DNA of 64,000 nt from Actinophytocola oryzae (GCF_004364325.1 NZ_SOCP01000013.1:182855-246854), one strand, 5' to 3'. Positions 50,282 through 59,766 are shown, counted from the first letter of the stretch. Program-made: numbers and translations. Notes: generated by a model from the sequence alone, not told the origin.

Positions 50282-51148
50282 ATGACCCGTAGTGCGGACC
50301 TGGGCAAGGAGCACGTCGTCACGCTCACGCGAGGCGAGGTGCGTTACTTCGAGCGAGGGTCAGGACGCCCGATCGTGTTCGTGCACGGCGTCCTGACCAA
50401 CGCCGACCTGTGGCGGGCCGTGGTGCCGGACCTGGCGGCAGCGGGCTTCCGCTGTCTGGCCCCGGACCTGCCACTCGGTGCGCACGAGCACCCGCTGCGT
50501 GCGGACGCCGACCTCTCGCCGGTCGGCAACGCGGAGCTGATCGCGGACTTCCTGGCCGCGCTGGACCTGCGCGACGTGATCCTGGTGGCATGCGACACCG
50601 GCGGCGCGCTGACGCAGATCATGCTGTCGCGGCGGCCCGAACGCGTGGACCGGGTGGTCCTGCTGCCGTCCGACTGCTTCGAGTACTTCTTCCCGCCGAT
50701 CTTCAGGGCGCTGCCGTACGTGGCACGCGTGCCGGGCGCGCTGCGGGTGATGGCCGCGCTGCTGCGGGTGCGGGCCGGCCACCGGCTGCCGTTCGTGTTC
50801 GGCTGGGTGACCAAGCGCCCGGTGCCGCCCGACATCATCGAGTCGTACCTGTGGCCGGTGGGGGCCTCGGCCGGGGTGCGGCGGGACCTGCGCAAGCTGC
50901 TGCGTGAGGTGCATCCCCGGCACACGCTGGCCGCGGCCGAGGCGTTACGGCGCTTCGGCCGGCCCGTGCTCCTGCTGTGGGGCGCCGAGGACAAGCTGTT
51001 CCCGCCGGAGCTGGCCCACCGGCTGGCCGGCGTGCTGCCCGACGCGCGGGTGGTCGAGGTGGCGGACACCTACACGTTCATGTCCGAGGACCGCCCGGCC
51101 GAGGTGGTGGCACACGTGATCGAGTTCGCGGGTGTCATGGCAGATTAG
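50282..51148 (+). CDS. Alpha/beta hydrolase
   Basis: The 288-residue protein has the alpha/beta-hydrolase layout: oxyanion region IVFVHGVLTN, nucleophile elbow LVACDTGGALT with Asp105 (as in haloalkane dehalogenases and epoxide hydrolases), a cap, and the acid region LLLWGAEDKLFPPE. Where the catalytic His normally lies (gHxxxxExP) the sequence reads ADTYTFMSEDRPAEV, so the His seems to be missing; activity as a classical hydrolase is therefore doubtful. It has a leaderless-type promoter and is followed six bases later by a TetR gene, which probably controls it. Confidence 0.85.
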   Translation: MTRSADLGKEHVVTLTRGEVRYFERGSGRPIVFVHGVLTNADLWRAVVPDLAAAGFRCLAPDLPLGAHEHPLRADADLSPVGNAELIADFLAALDLRDVILVACDTGGALTQIMLSRRPERVDRVVLLPSDCFEYFFPPIFRALPYVARVPGALRVMAALLRVRAGHRLPFVFGWVTKRPVPPDIIESYLWPVGASAGVRRDLRKLLREVHPRHTLAAAEALRRFGRPVLLLWGAEDKLFPPELAHRLAGVLPDARVVEVADTYTFMSEDRPAEVVAHVIEFAGVMAD

Positions 51149-51153
51149 GAGGC

Positions 51154-51747
51154 GTGCGACGCACCCAGCATGATCGTTCCATCAGCACCCGCGCGGCGCT
51201 CGTGTCGGCGGCCAGGAAGCTGTTCGCCGCCCGGGGGTACCAGGCTGTGCCCGCCGACGAGATCGTCAGGGCCGCCGGGGTGTCCCGAGGTGCGCTGTAC
51301 CACCACTACGCGGACAAGCAGGGGCTGTTCCGCGCGGTCGTCGAGGACCTCGAGCGGGAGATCACGGCGGAGGTGGCCGCCGCGCTGTCCGAGGCGCCGG
51401 ACGTCGTGACGGGGATGGGCGCCGCGTTCGAGGTGTTCCTCAACGCCTGCCTGCGACCGGAGGTCCAGCGGATCTCGCTCACCGACGCGCCCGCCGTACT
51501 GGGCTGGCAGGCGTGGCGCGAGATCGAGGCCGAGTACGGGCTCGGCCTGCTGACCGCCATGCTGGCGCAGGCGATCGAGGACGGCGTGTTCCACCCGATG
51601 CCGGTGGACGCGCTCGCGCGGCTGGTGCTCGCCACGGTGATGGAGGCCGCGCACTTCGTCGCCGAGGCCGACGACCAGGACGCCGCGCGGGTTCAGGTGC
51701 AGCAGGTTCTCGGCACGTGGTTCGCCACCCTCGTGCGGACGGACTGA
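51154..51747 (+). CDS. TetR-family transcriptional repressor
   Basis: The 197-residue repressor starts at the GTG at 51154 (VRRTQHDRSISTRAALVSAARKLF), the usual TetR lead; AGGAGG lies directly before it with only one base of spacing, and no other start fits. The DNA-binding helix-turn-helix is GYQAVPADEIVRAAGVSRGALYHHYADKQGLF, and the C-terminal part is the ligand and dimer domain. It is in an operon with the hydrolase and most likely binds the dyad at 50248-50272. Confidence 0.93.
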   Translation: MRRTQHDRSISTRAALVSAARKLFAARGYQAVPADEIVRAAGVSRGALYHHYADKQGLFRAVVEDLEREITAEVAAALSEAPDVVTGMGAAFEVFLNACLRPEVQRISLTDAPAVLGWQAWREIEAEYGLGLLTAMLAQAIEDGVFHPMPVDALARLVLATVMEAAHFVAEADDQDAARVQVQQVLGTWFATLVRTD

Positions 51748-51834
51748 CGGCGCCGCGTCGCCGGGACGTGTCCAACCGCAACACTGCCCCTTTGGCCGTC
51801 GACACTCGGGCACGATCGGCGGCACGATAGTGCG

Positions 51835-52995
51835 GTGGGAGGTCCGAACGGCGCAGTGGCCGCGCTGCGCCGACGGTTGGACATGCTCGAAACTATCGGG
51901 GACACCGAGCCACTGTTCAGTGACGACGCCACCGCCGAGGCCGCCGCGATCATCGAGGGCGCACGTGGGCAGGACGACGACCGGGCACGGGCACTCGCGA
52001 CCGCGGGGCAGCTGTACTGGCGCCGTCGCCTGACCGCCCTCGCCGACGACGAGGTCAACCTGCACGCGGCCATGGTGTTGTTCCTCCTGCCGTACCGGCA
52101 CGACCGCACGCTCGTGCCCGAGACGCTGTGGGACGCGCTCGCCGGGTTCGACGAGCGCAACGTCGAGTTCAGCGTTGTCTCCCAGGGCATCCCCGAGCTG
52201 TGCACGGCCCTCGGCGAGGTCGTCGGAGCAGGACCGGACGCGCTCGCGTGGCTCGCGAGGGTGTTCGGCGCCGCCGCGGCGATGACCCCGGCCGCGCACC
52301 CGAAGCGTCCACTGTTGACCGGCTGGCTCGCGGTCGTCCACGACCGGCGCGGCGAGAAGGAGCACGCGGCGGCGCTGGCCGAGGAGGCCGTGCCGGGACT
52401 GCTCGCCGACACCGCCGCGGACGGGTGGCTGCTCTCGCTGGTCGGTCAGGTCATCCGGGCACACCACGGGCCACGGGCCGACCCGCGCCTGCTCGCGTCG
52501 GCCGTCGAGGTCAGCCGCGAGGCCGAGCGGCGCGTGGCCGACGAGGCACGGCCGAGCGTCCTGCACAACCTCAGCGCCACCCTGCTGACCCGCTACACCG
52601 CCAGGGCCGCGTGTGGGGACGCCGGCGCGGTCGACGACCTGGTCGAGGCGCTCGACCGGGGCCGCGAGGCGGTGACCACCGGAACCGCGGACCGGCCGTC
52701 GTTCCTGTTGCACGCGGCAGGTTACGCGGGCGCGCTCGGCGCGTGGTCGGACAGGACCGGCGACCTCGAGGTCCTCGACGAGGCCGAGTACGTGCTGCGC
52801 CACGGGCTCTCCCACGCCGAGGAGGACGACACCCAGGTGCCGTACGCGTACTTCCGGCTCGGCGAGATCGCGCAGCGGCGTGGGCGCGACGAGGAGGCAC
52901 TTTCCTGCTACACGACGGCATCGCGGCTGCTCGCTGCCGGCGACCCGCTCGTCCCGGTCCTGCGTGACGCGCTCGAGGGGCTGCGGGCGGGGTGA
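51835..52995 (+). CDS. TPR-type protein, first gene of CHAT operon
   Basis: The 386-residue protein from the GTG at 51835 is all-helical, with a C-terminal tetratricopeptide pattern (LDEAEYVLRHGLSHAEEDDTQVPYAYFRLGEIAQRRGRDEEALSCYTTASRLLAAG) and less regular helices before it. There is no membrane segment. Its TGA overlaps the GTG of the CHAT protease gene (GTGA). TPR proteins commonly act as sensor or scaffold of caspase-like CHAT proteases; the specific role here is inference. The promoter is probably within the 87 bases after the TetR gene. Confidence 0.8.
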   Translation: MGGPNGAVAALRRRLDMLETIGDTEPLFSDDATAEAAAIIEGARGQDDDRARALATAGQLYWRRRLTALADDEVNLHAAMVLFLLPYRHDRTLVPETLWDALAGFDERNVEFSVVSQGIPELCTALGEVVGAGPDALAWLARVFGAAAAMTPAAHPKRPLLTGWLAVVHDRRGEKEHAAALAEEAVPGLLADTAADGWLLSLVGQVIRAHHGPRADPRLLASAVEVSREAERRVADEARPSVLHNLSATLLTRYTARAACGDAGAVDDLVEALDRGREAVTTGTADRPSFLLHAAGYAGALGAWSDRTGDLEVLDEAEYVLRHGLSHAEEDDTQVPYAYFRLGEIAQRRGRDEEALSCYTTASRLLAAGDPLVPVLRDALEGLRAG

Positions 52996-55900
52996 GCGTG
53001 CTGTCGATCATCAGGACGACCAGGGACCTGCTGCGCGTCGCGCGGTCCGGGGACCCCCACGCGCTCGACCGTGCCGTGCGGGCCAACCCGGACCTGGTCG
53101 CACGCGGCTTCCGCACGCCGAAGGAGCGGCTCTACCTCGGCCTCGCGTGGCGGGACCGTGCGCGGCTGATCACCGACGACGTCGCCGATCTCGACCGGGC
53201 CGTCGAGACGCTGGAGCTGGTCGCGACCGGATGGCCGCTCGCGCAGGCGGAGCTGGCGCTCGCGCTGTGGCTCCGGTACGCGTTCACGGGCCTGCGGGCG
53301 GACGCGGACCGGGCCGTCAGGCAGGCGCGGGCCGCGGAGGCCGCGTCGGACCTGGACCGGCCGCGCGAGGTGCTCGCACACATCGTGGCGCAGTTACCCG
53401 CGCCCGCCGACCCGGTGGCCCGAGGCGAGCGGGTGACCGGTGCGGACGGGCGGGTCGCGGTCGTGTGGGCAGGCAGGCACGGGGGCGCCGAGCGACGCGT
53501 GGTCACGATCGGCGACGAGCCGGCCGACCTCGACGCCAACGCGTTCGCCGAACTGTGGGACCGGTGCCCGTGGGACGTCGAGGTCCTGTTGCGTGTCGGC
53601 ACCGACCTCCTCCCCTACCGGGCGACCCCCGACCTCGCGGCGGACGCGCTCGTCAGCGTGGCCACCCCGGTCACCGTGCGCGGGCCGTACCGGGTGGCGG
53701 GCACCGTGGCGTGCTCGTTCGTGCTGTCGGGCCACTTCGCCGGGCAGACGCGGCGCGTCGCGCACGTCACCGTCGACCAGGAGCCGATCGACGACGAGCT
53801 GGCGCGGCGGCTGCTGTACGTCGAGCTGTGCACCACCGAGCTGACGGACTTCCACTGGATCGCGAGCAGCCCCGTGCCGGTCGGTGACCGCCGGTCGGCG
53901 CCGGAGCTGGTGCGGTGCGGGGCCTCGGCGCTCACCACCGCCGAGTTCGGCGAGGCCGTCCTGCGGTTCGCGACGCACTACGAGCACGCGGGCCTCACCT
54001 GCGTGTGGCTGCGGCCGACCCAGGGCGGCTACGCGTACGGCGTCCGGCGCGACGAGGACGAGCCGGTCACGGTCATGCAGGCCGTCACGGAGGACTGGCC
54101 GCCGCCCGACGAGCGGATCGAGGCCGAGGCGGCGACGTGGGACCAGCTGCGGGCCTTCCACGCCGAGACCTACCGCCGCGACCTGCACAACATCCTCTCC
54201 GGCGAGCACACCGACGAGGCGCTGCTCACCGCGTTCGAGAAGTTCACCTTCCACTTCCGGTTCACCGACCCGGAGTCCGACGCGGCCGACGACACCGTCC
54301 GCGACGGGCTCGCGCTCACGGAGACGTTGGCGGACGGGCACTTCACGTACGCGGCCGAGTGGGTGGCGACCTCCTGCGCACGGCTCGCCGGGCGGCGCGG
54401 GCAGGCCGACGCGCGGCGCGCGCTGCTGCGGCACGCCGCCATGGCCTGCGAGTCCGCCGGTCTGTTCGAGACCGCGCTGGCGCACTACGAGGACGCACTC
54501 GACGTCGACGGCCCCTGCGAGGACGCGTGGCTGGAGCGGAACCTGCACATCAGCTACGCGACGACGTGCGTCAGCCTGTTCACCACGCACGAGCTGGAGG
54601 ACGACCCGCTCGACGAGGACCTGGCGCGGAAGGCCCTGGCGCACCTGGACGTCGGCGAGCGGCTGACGATGGCGGCGCCGGAGGAGGAGACCGGCTGGGC
54701 GCGCCTGGCGATCCCCGCGCACCGGTGGCGGCTGCGGGCCCTGCTCGGCGAGCACGAGCGGGCCGAGGCGGAGCTGGCGCGACTCGTCGACGACCCGGCC
54801 ATGGCGGGTTACCGGCCGCTGCGTGCCAGCACCGTCCTGTTCCGGCTCGCGGCGTTGCGCACGCTCGACGACCCGCGTTTCGAGGAGGTGCTGCTCGCCG
54901 CCGCACAGGATCCCGGCATGCGGTTCGTCGACCGCCGGATCGTGCTCGACACGTTCCTCGCGGACCGGCTGATCGCGACGGGCGAGCTCACCGAGGCGTT
55001 CATGGCGGCCGAGGAGGCCTACGAGCTGCAGGTGTGGCAGGACGTCCGCACCGCGCGGACGCCGCTGCCCGCCGAGGCGCACGGCGGCGACCGGTCGGTC
55101 GACACGCTCGCGCGGATGTGCCGGGCGTGGTGGTCGCTGGAGCGGTCCGGCGAGCTGCCCGAACAGGAGCTGCTGACGTGGTTCCGGGTGCTGCGGTGGC
55201 GGGTGGAGACGGCGAAGAGCCGGTGGCTGAACCGGGATCTCGACCGTGAGGTGTCCACACCGGCCGGGCTGGACGAGCGGCTCAGCACGTGGGCGAACCG
55301 CGTGCGCGCGGAGCTGGTGTCCGGCCAGGCGAGTGTGGACCGCGAGGTCTACCGCGACCAGCCGGCCCGGCTGACGGCGCTGTCACGCGACGAGCGGGTC
55401 ACCGCGTTGCGGGCACGGCTGCCGGAAGGGGCCGCGCTGGTGACGTTTTACGAGGCGCGGGATTTCACGCTGGTCAGCTGCGCGACACCGGAACGCAGCG
55501 TGCACGTGTCGGTGCCGGTGTCCCGCCGGGACCTGGCGGTGGCGGTGCGGTACCTGCAGGCGGGCTTCTCGGGGGCGGGGATCTACGCGCCGATAGACCC
55601 GGAGCGGCCCTTCGACCTGCCGGACCACTTCCTGACGCGGCTGCGGGCGTTGGGCGCGTCGTTCACGCCGATGATCCCGGTGCTGCGCGACAGCCCGTTC
55701 GTCCTGGTGGCACCGCACGGGGCGTGGCACAACCTCCCGGTGCACGCGCTGCTGCTGCCGCAGCTGTGGGACTCCGGGCGCAACCCGGCGCTGTCGTACG
55801 TGCCGAGCCTCGCGACGGCCTCGGTGCTGTTCGAGCGGGCGGGCGGCATGCCGTCGCGTGCGTCGGTGGCGGCCTACCCGCTCGCCGACCCGGAGCGGGA

Positions 55901-56465
55901 CCTGTTCCAGGACAGCCACTCCCGTGTCGTCTCGGCGCTGCGGCCCCGTTTGTCCACGGTGGACTCGCTGTTCGGTCGCGACGTCACCCCCGCCGAGGTG
56001 ATGTCCATGGCGGACCGGTCGGACCTGCTGCACGTGCTGGCCCACGGCACCACGCCCGCCGACCCGAGGGCGATCATGGACGCCGGGCTGGCGCTGTCGC
56101 CGGGCACCGGGACCGCGGGCCTGCTCACCGCTTCCGGGCTGTCGCGGGCGAGGCTCGCCGGCACGCACCTGACGTTGCAGGCGTGCTCGGTCGGCCGGGT
56201 GGTGACCTCGGCGAGCGACGAGCTGTGGGGTCCGGCGCGGTCGGCGCTGCTGGCGGGTGCGAGCAGCGTGCTGGCTCCGATGTGGAACGCCGACCTGCAC
56301 TCCTCGACCCGGCTGCTCGGCGGCTTCTACGACTCGTGGCTCGGCGCGGGCAAGTCGAAGGCGCAGGCGTTCACCGAGGCGCAGCGGGACATGTACCGGG
56401 CGTCGGAGGCCGACGCGTGGCGGCACCTCTACCACTGGGCCGCGTTCAAACTGATGGGAGCATGA
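52992..56465 (+). CDS. CHAT-domain (caspase-like) protease with helical repeat scaffold
   Basis: The 1157-residue protein has a helical N-terminus, an insertion of about 100 residues around 130-330 with beta structure, a long TPR-like helical repeat (about 430-800; for example RALLRHAAMACESAGLFETALAHYEDAL) and a C-terminal CHAT domain (about 850-1157). The catalytic dyad is His1018 in LLHVLAHGTTP and Cys1065 in LTLQACSVGR, both intact, followed by the conserved LLAGASSVLAPMWNAD. CHAT proteases act in bacterial programmed-cell-death and anti-phage systems. Start and stop overlap both neighbours, so all three genes form one unit. Confidence 0.88.
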   Translation: MSVLSIIRTTRDLLRVARSGDPHALDRAVRANPDLVARGFRTPKERLYLGLAWRDRARLITDDVADLDRAVETLELVATGWPLAQAELALALWLRYAFTGLRADADRAVRQARAAEAASDLDRPREVLAHIVAQLPAPADPVARGERVTGADGRVAVVWAGRHGGAERRVVTIGDEPADLDANAFAELWDRCPWDVEVLLRVGTDLLPYRATPDLAADALVSVATPVTVRGPYRVAGTVACSFVLSGHFAGQTRRVAHVTVDQEPIDDELARRLLYVELCTTELTDFHWIASSPVPVGDRRSAPELVRCGASALTTAEFGEAVLRFATHYEHAGLTCVWLRPTQGGYAYGVRRDEDEPVTVMQAVTEDWPPPDERIEAEAATWDQLRAFHAETYRRDLHNILSGEHTDEALLTAFEKFTFHFRFTDPESDAADDTVRDGLALTETLADGHFTYAAEWVATSCARLAGRRGQADARRALLRHAAMACESAGLFETALAHYEDALDVDGPCEDAWLERNLHISYATTCVSLFTTHELEDDPLDEDLARKALAHLDVGERLTMAAPEEETGWARLAIPAHRWRLRALLGEHERAEAELARLVDDPAMAGYRPLRASTVLFRLAALRTLDDPRFEEVLLAAAQDPGMRFVDRRIVLDTFLADRLIATGELTEAFMAAEEAYELQVWQDVRTARTPLPAEAHGGDRSVDTLARMCRAWWSLERSGELPEQELLTWFRVLRWRVETAKSRWLNRDLDREVSTPAGLDERLSTWANRVRAELVSGQASVDREVYRDQPARLTALSRDERVTALRARLPEGAALVTFYEARDFTLVSCATPERSVHVSVPVSRRDLAVAVRYLQAGFSGAGIYAPIDPERPFDLPDHFLTRLRALGASFTPMIPVLRDSPFVLVAPHGAWHNLPVHALLLPQLWDSGRNPALSYVPSLATASVLFERAGGMPSRASVAAYPLADPERDLFQDSHSRVVSALRPRLSTVDSLFGRDVTPAEVMSMADRSDLLHVLAHGTTPADPRAIMDAGLALSPGTGTAGLLTASGLSRARLAGTHLTLQACSVGRVVTSASDELWGPARSALLAGASSVLAPMWNADLHSSTRLLGGFYDSWLGAGKSKAQAFTEAQRDMYRASEADAWRHLYHWAAFKLMGA

Positions 56466-56932
56466 TGGACCTCGACGGCCTGGACGACTCACAGCTCGGC
56501 CAGATCCTCCAGCACCTGGTCAGCAGGTTCGACGAGTCGGGCGAGCTGGCCATCACGGCCGAGGAGCTGGCCGTCCGGACGGTCGAGGACCGCGAGTTCC
56601 TCGACGAGGCGGGCACGGCGCTGGCCATCGTCCCCTCCGCCGACCGGCCGCCACTGCGTGCCGTGGTGGAGACGATCGGGGCGGAGGTCCCCGAGTCCCG
56701 CCAGACGATCGAGGACGCCGCGGCCAGGGCCCGCCGCGTCGGCACCCTTCCGCTGTCCGACATGGCGGCCGACATCCTGGTGATCGCCGCGGCGGCGGCC
56801 ATCCTGCGCCCGAGGTTCCACTTCCGCCGCAGGACCAAGGACTCCGAGGTGGACATCAGGATCGAGGCGGGCGGCGACAAGAACCTGCGCACGGTACTGG
56901 AGACAGTGCTGCGCTACCTCCGCCAGGGCTGA
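56462..56932 (+). CDS. Small protein, third gene of CHAT operon
   Basis: The 156-residue product starts at an ATG overlapping the CHAT stop (ATGATGG). It has an acidic N-terminus (MMDLDGLDDSQLGQILQHLVSRFDESGELAI), a middle region and a C-terminal part with a hydrophobic stretch (MAADILVIAAAAAILRP) followed by a charged KDSEVDIRIEAGGDKNLRTVLETVLRYL. The hydrophobic-then-strand ending recalls small effector-associated components described with NTP-dependent conflict systems (EACC1-like), but I cannot assign it. It is probably the adaptor, substrate or regulator of the protease. Confidence 0.7.
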   Translation: MMDLDGLDDSQLGQILQHLVSRFDESGELAITAEELAVRTVEDREFLDEAGTALAIVPSADRPPLRAVVETIGAEVPESRQTIEDAAARARRVGTLPLSDMAADILVIAAAAAILRPRFHFRRRTKDSEVDIRIEAGGDKNLRTVLETVLRYLRQG

Positions 56933-57028
56933 CAGAATACGCGAGCAGCCCCGGCGCAGGCTCGCCCGAGTACCTCGACAGCCCCGGCTCCGTTCGTGTC
57001 ACGCGCCGAGGCCGGCCGACCCCTGATG

Positions 57029-57058
57029 GCCATCAAGGACGCCTTCGTGGCCGTTGGG
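57029..57058. repeat. Half copy of the dispersed palindrome
   Basis: The sequence ATCAAGGACGCCTTCGT followed by GGCCGTTGGG matches the left arm and loop of the copies at 9100 and 45718, but the right arm is missing. It lies at the broken end of an oxidase pseudogene. Confidence 0.6.
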
Positions 57059-57109
57059 TGCCCACGCCGGTCGACCGATCCCCGGTGCGGTTCGGGCGCG
57101 CTACGCGCC

Positions 57110-57315
57110 GGGCCGGTTCCCGGTCGACCGGCGGGATGTTCTTCGCGAGGCCGAACACGTTCTCCGGGTCGTGGACCAGTTTCAGCTCGCGCAGGCGGGC
57201 GTGGTTTGCGGCCGTGAACGCGGTGTGGGTGCGGGACGGGTCGGCCAGGAAGTTCAGGAACGGCCCGCCCGTCGCGTGGGCCGCGACCTTCGCTGCCGAG
57301 GCCTGGCCGTCGCGG
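57110..57315 (-). pseudogene. C-terminal remnant of FAD-linked (berberine-bridge type) oxidase
   Basis: Only the end of the protein is left: HATGGPFLNFLADPSRTHTAF...ARLRELKLVHDPENVFGLAKNIPP is the typical BBE C-terminal segment (…ALKxxYDPxNxFxxNxNIxP). There is no N-terminal FAD-binding part upstream and the frame runs on past the normal end into repeat-derived sequence. The rest was presumably deleted, with a palindrome half copy at the junction. Confidence 0.75.
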
Positions 57316-57468
57316 CCCTGAGTTGACCACGGTGGACCATCACCTCGGCCCCCAGTCGCGGAAAGGCCAAGCGGCATGCTCTGATCTGTTCTTCGAGGTC
57401 AGTCCTCAGTGTACTTGGCCGAGTAAAGGGATCGATGCCCGCCGTCATGCGACGACCGGTAGCGGTCG

Positions 57469-59766
57469 TCAGCGCGGTGGCGCGACCGATTCGATGTTGG
57501 CGATGGTGAACTCGCGGTCGGCGCCTCGTAGGTGACAGTAGGAGTCGAGCCAACGGCCGTAGATTTGCGTCGGGCGGATCTCGCGGATGGTGCGCGAGCC
57601 GTTCTTGTCGCGGTAGGCGATCAGGACGTCCTCCTGATGGTCCACCGCGTGGCTCAGGAGTGCGAGCTCCGCGTCGTCGAGCCGTGAGTTGAGCTTCGCG
57701 AGCAGGGCAACGGTGTCGCTTTTCGGCGCGTGCTCGCCCTTCGGGTCCGCCGCCAGGCTCCCGGCCAGGTCGAACGCTGAGACCCGGGTCCTGGACCGGA
57801 CTCCGACCTCGGTGTCGGCCTGGTGCTCCTCGTCCCGCTCGACGACGATCGCCCCGGACTCGTCCTCCGCCACCGGCGCCATGCCGGCCGCCCGCAGGGA
57901 GGCGAGCACCCGGTCCGGCTCGGCGAGGCTGGACAGCACCGTAGGGGCCAACTGGGCGAACCCCAGCTTGGCGAGCGACTGGGTGTGGAGGATCTCGGCT
58001 ACCAGAGCCTCATCCGCGACGACGCACGACCGGGCCGCCCGGACCCGCACGTGACCGTGCCGGCGGGCGGTGTCGGTGACCAGGTACTCGAGTGGCTGCG
58101 GCACGGCACGGTCCGCGACCCCGGCCAGCTCCTCCAGCAGCTCCCGCGCGGTCCAGCCGGTGTCGAGGGCGGCACGCACGCTGGCCGGGGTGAAGCGCCA
58201 CACGGCGGCGTCGCCGCGGGTCTCGTTGACCGCCACCGCCGCGAGCAGCCTGGCCACGGCCACGGTCGGCTGCCCGGCCACCACCGCGGTGAGGTCGGAC
58301 TGCAGAGTCACCCCGCACGGGGTCTCCGGCAGCAACGGTGCACAGCGCCGGGCGATGTCGGCGACCACGTCGTCCACATCGGTTCCGGCGAGCAGCGCCG
58401 CGCCGAGCTCGGACACGCGGTCGTCGGCGACCACACCCAGCAGCTCCGCCTCCCGGACCGTGGCGGCCAGCTTCTCGTCCCGGGCCTCCGGCGGGTAGCC
58501 GTGCAGCGGGCACAACCAGTCGACCGCCGCGCCCGCGCCCCGTACCGACAGCCCGTCGCCGGCCGCGCGCAGCACCGCCCGGCGCATCCCACCGGCCATC
58601 GACATCAGCGGCAACGGTGGCGGCAGCTCCCGGTCGTCGTCGATGTCCCGCATCAGTGGTGCGTGCTCCAGTTCGTGCCACGCGGCTGTCGCCACCGCCC
58701 ACTGGTGGCTCGGCGGGGCGTCCCGCCACGCCGCGTACGCACCGGTCGGCGCGTAGCCGTCGGGCACCTCGCCGAGCAGCCCGGCGGCGTAGGCGATGTC
58801 GATCCACAACGGCACCACGTCGTCGCCGATCGACAGCCGCTTCGCCAGCTTGCCTCGTTCCCGAGGGCCTACGCCGCCCTTCTTCAGCGCGGCGACCGGT
58901 GTCCGGCCGGCCTCGTCGAGGAGTGTGGACAGCGCCCGGACCGTCTCCCGGGCCGCGGCCTGCGCGGCTGTTCGCACCCGGGCGGCCGGGACCGTCGCCG
59001 CGGCGATCTCGGGTCGTCCCGTGAGCCCGCTCGCGTTCTCGGCGAGCCACGCCGCGACCGCGACCTCTCGTGGCACCTGCGGCTGCCTGTTCGTCCGCAG
59101 CACCAGACCGGCCCGGACCAGCAGCTCGGTCGGGTCGGACCGGCGCGACCGCGTGTCCACGAACCCGAACATGATCCCGGACTGGCCGAGGCGCAGCTCC
59201 TCCAGCCGCAGCCGAGCCGGCGCCGGCAACTCGCCCATCACCGTCGCCAGCCGCCGCGGGTCCGCCAGTGCCTCGCTCAGGGCCGCGACCAGCTCGGACT
59301 TGCGCTTGCCAGCCGCCGCGACCCCATGCGCCGCGACCGCGTCCCGTAGGTCGTCGACCAGCACCGTGGCAGCGAGCTTGGCCACCGGCGGGCCACCGCC
59401 GATGTCGGCCGTCCAGTGGTTGTGCAGGTCGTCGGGCAGACGCACCACGCCGGCGTCGGGCCACGCCAGCCCGACGCCGAACAGGACGTCCACCTCCGCA
59501 CGCACCGCGCGCTCCGGCACGTCGAGCAACCGCGCGACGGCGGACACGGTCGCCGACTCGCCGAGCACAGCCACCGCCTGCCCCACGGCCAGCGTGTCCT
59601 GGTTCAACCGGTGGAGCGCGGCGACGATCGAACCCGGTCCGGACAGCCGCTGCGCCAGCTGCGAGAACCCACGAGGCACCGGCTCGACCCGCACGTCCGA
59701 ACGCGCGGCCAGCAGCGCCACCAGCGCCTCATTGTCCAAAGTAGACAGATAAACGGCGAACGACAC
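57469..59766 (-). CDS. Helicase-associated (XPB/Ssl2-N-like) protein with WYL domain
   Basis: The 765-residue protein matches the actinobacterial helicase-C3/XPB-Ssl2-like family (compare Rv0862c): an N-terminal helical region (FAVYLSTLDNEALVALLAARSDV), repeated winged-helix-like segments, the Ssl2-like GVTLQSDLTAVVAGQP and a C-terminal WYL domain (EDVLIAYRDKNGSRTIREIRPTQIYGRWLDSYCHLRGADREFTIANIESV). No Walker motifs are present, so it is not itself a helicase. WYL domains bind nucleic acid or nucleotide ligands; a role in DNA repair is inferred from the family. ATG start at 59766. Confidence 0.9.
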   Translation of the reverse strand: MSFAVYLSTLDNEALVALLAARSDVRVEPVPRGFSQLAQRLSGPGSIVAALHRLNQDTLAVGQAVAVLGESATVSAVARLLDVPERAVRAEVDVLFGVGLAWPDAGVVRLPDDLHNHWTADIGGGPPVAKLAATVLVDDLRDAVAAHGVAAAGKRKSELVAALSEALADPRRLATVMGELPAPARLRLEELRLGQSGIMFGFVDTRSRRSDPTELLVRAGLVLRTNRQPQVPREVAVAAWLAENASGLTGRPEIAAATVPAARVRTAAQAAARETVRALSTLLDEAGRTPVAALKKGGVGPRERGKLAKRLSIGDDVVPLWIDIAYAAGLLGEVPDGYAPTGAYAAWRDAPPSHQWAVATAAWHELEHAPLMRDIDDDRELPPPLPLMSMAGGMRRAVLRAAGDGLSVRGAGAAVDWLCPLHGYPPEARDEKLAATVREAELLGVVADDRVSELGAALLAGTDVDDVVADIARRCAPLLPETPCGVTLQSDLTAVVAGQPTVAVARLLAAVAVNETRGDAAVWRFTPASVRAALDTGWTARELLEELAGVADRAVPQPLEYLVTDTARRHGHVRVRAARSCVVADEALVAEILHTQSLAKLGFAQLAPTVLSSLAEPDRVLASLRAAGMAPVAEDESGAIVVERDEEHQADTEVGVRSRTRVSAFDLAGSLAADPKGEHAPKSDTVALLAKLNSRLDDAELALLSHAVDHQEDVLIAYRDKNGSRTIREIRPTQIYGRWLDSYCHLRGADREFTIANIESVAPPR

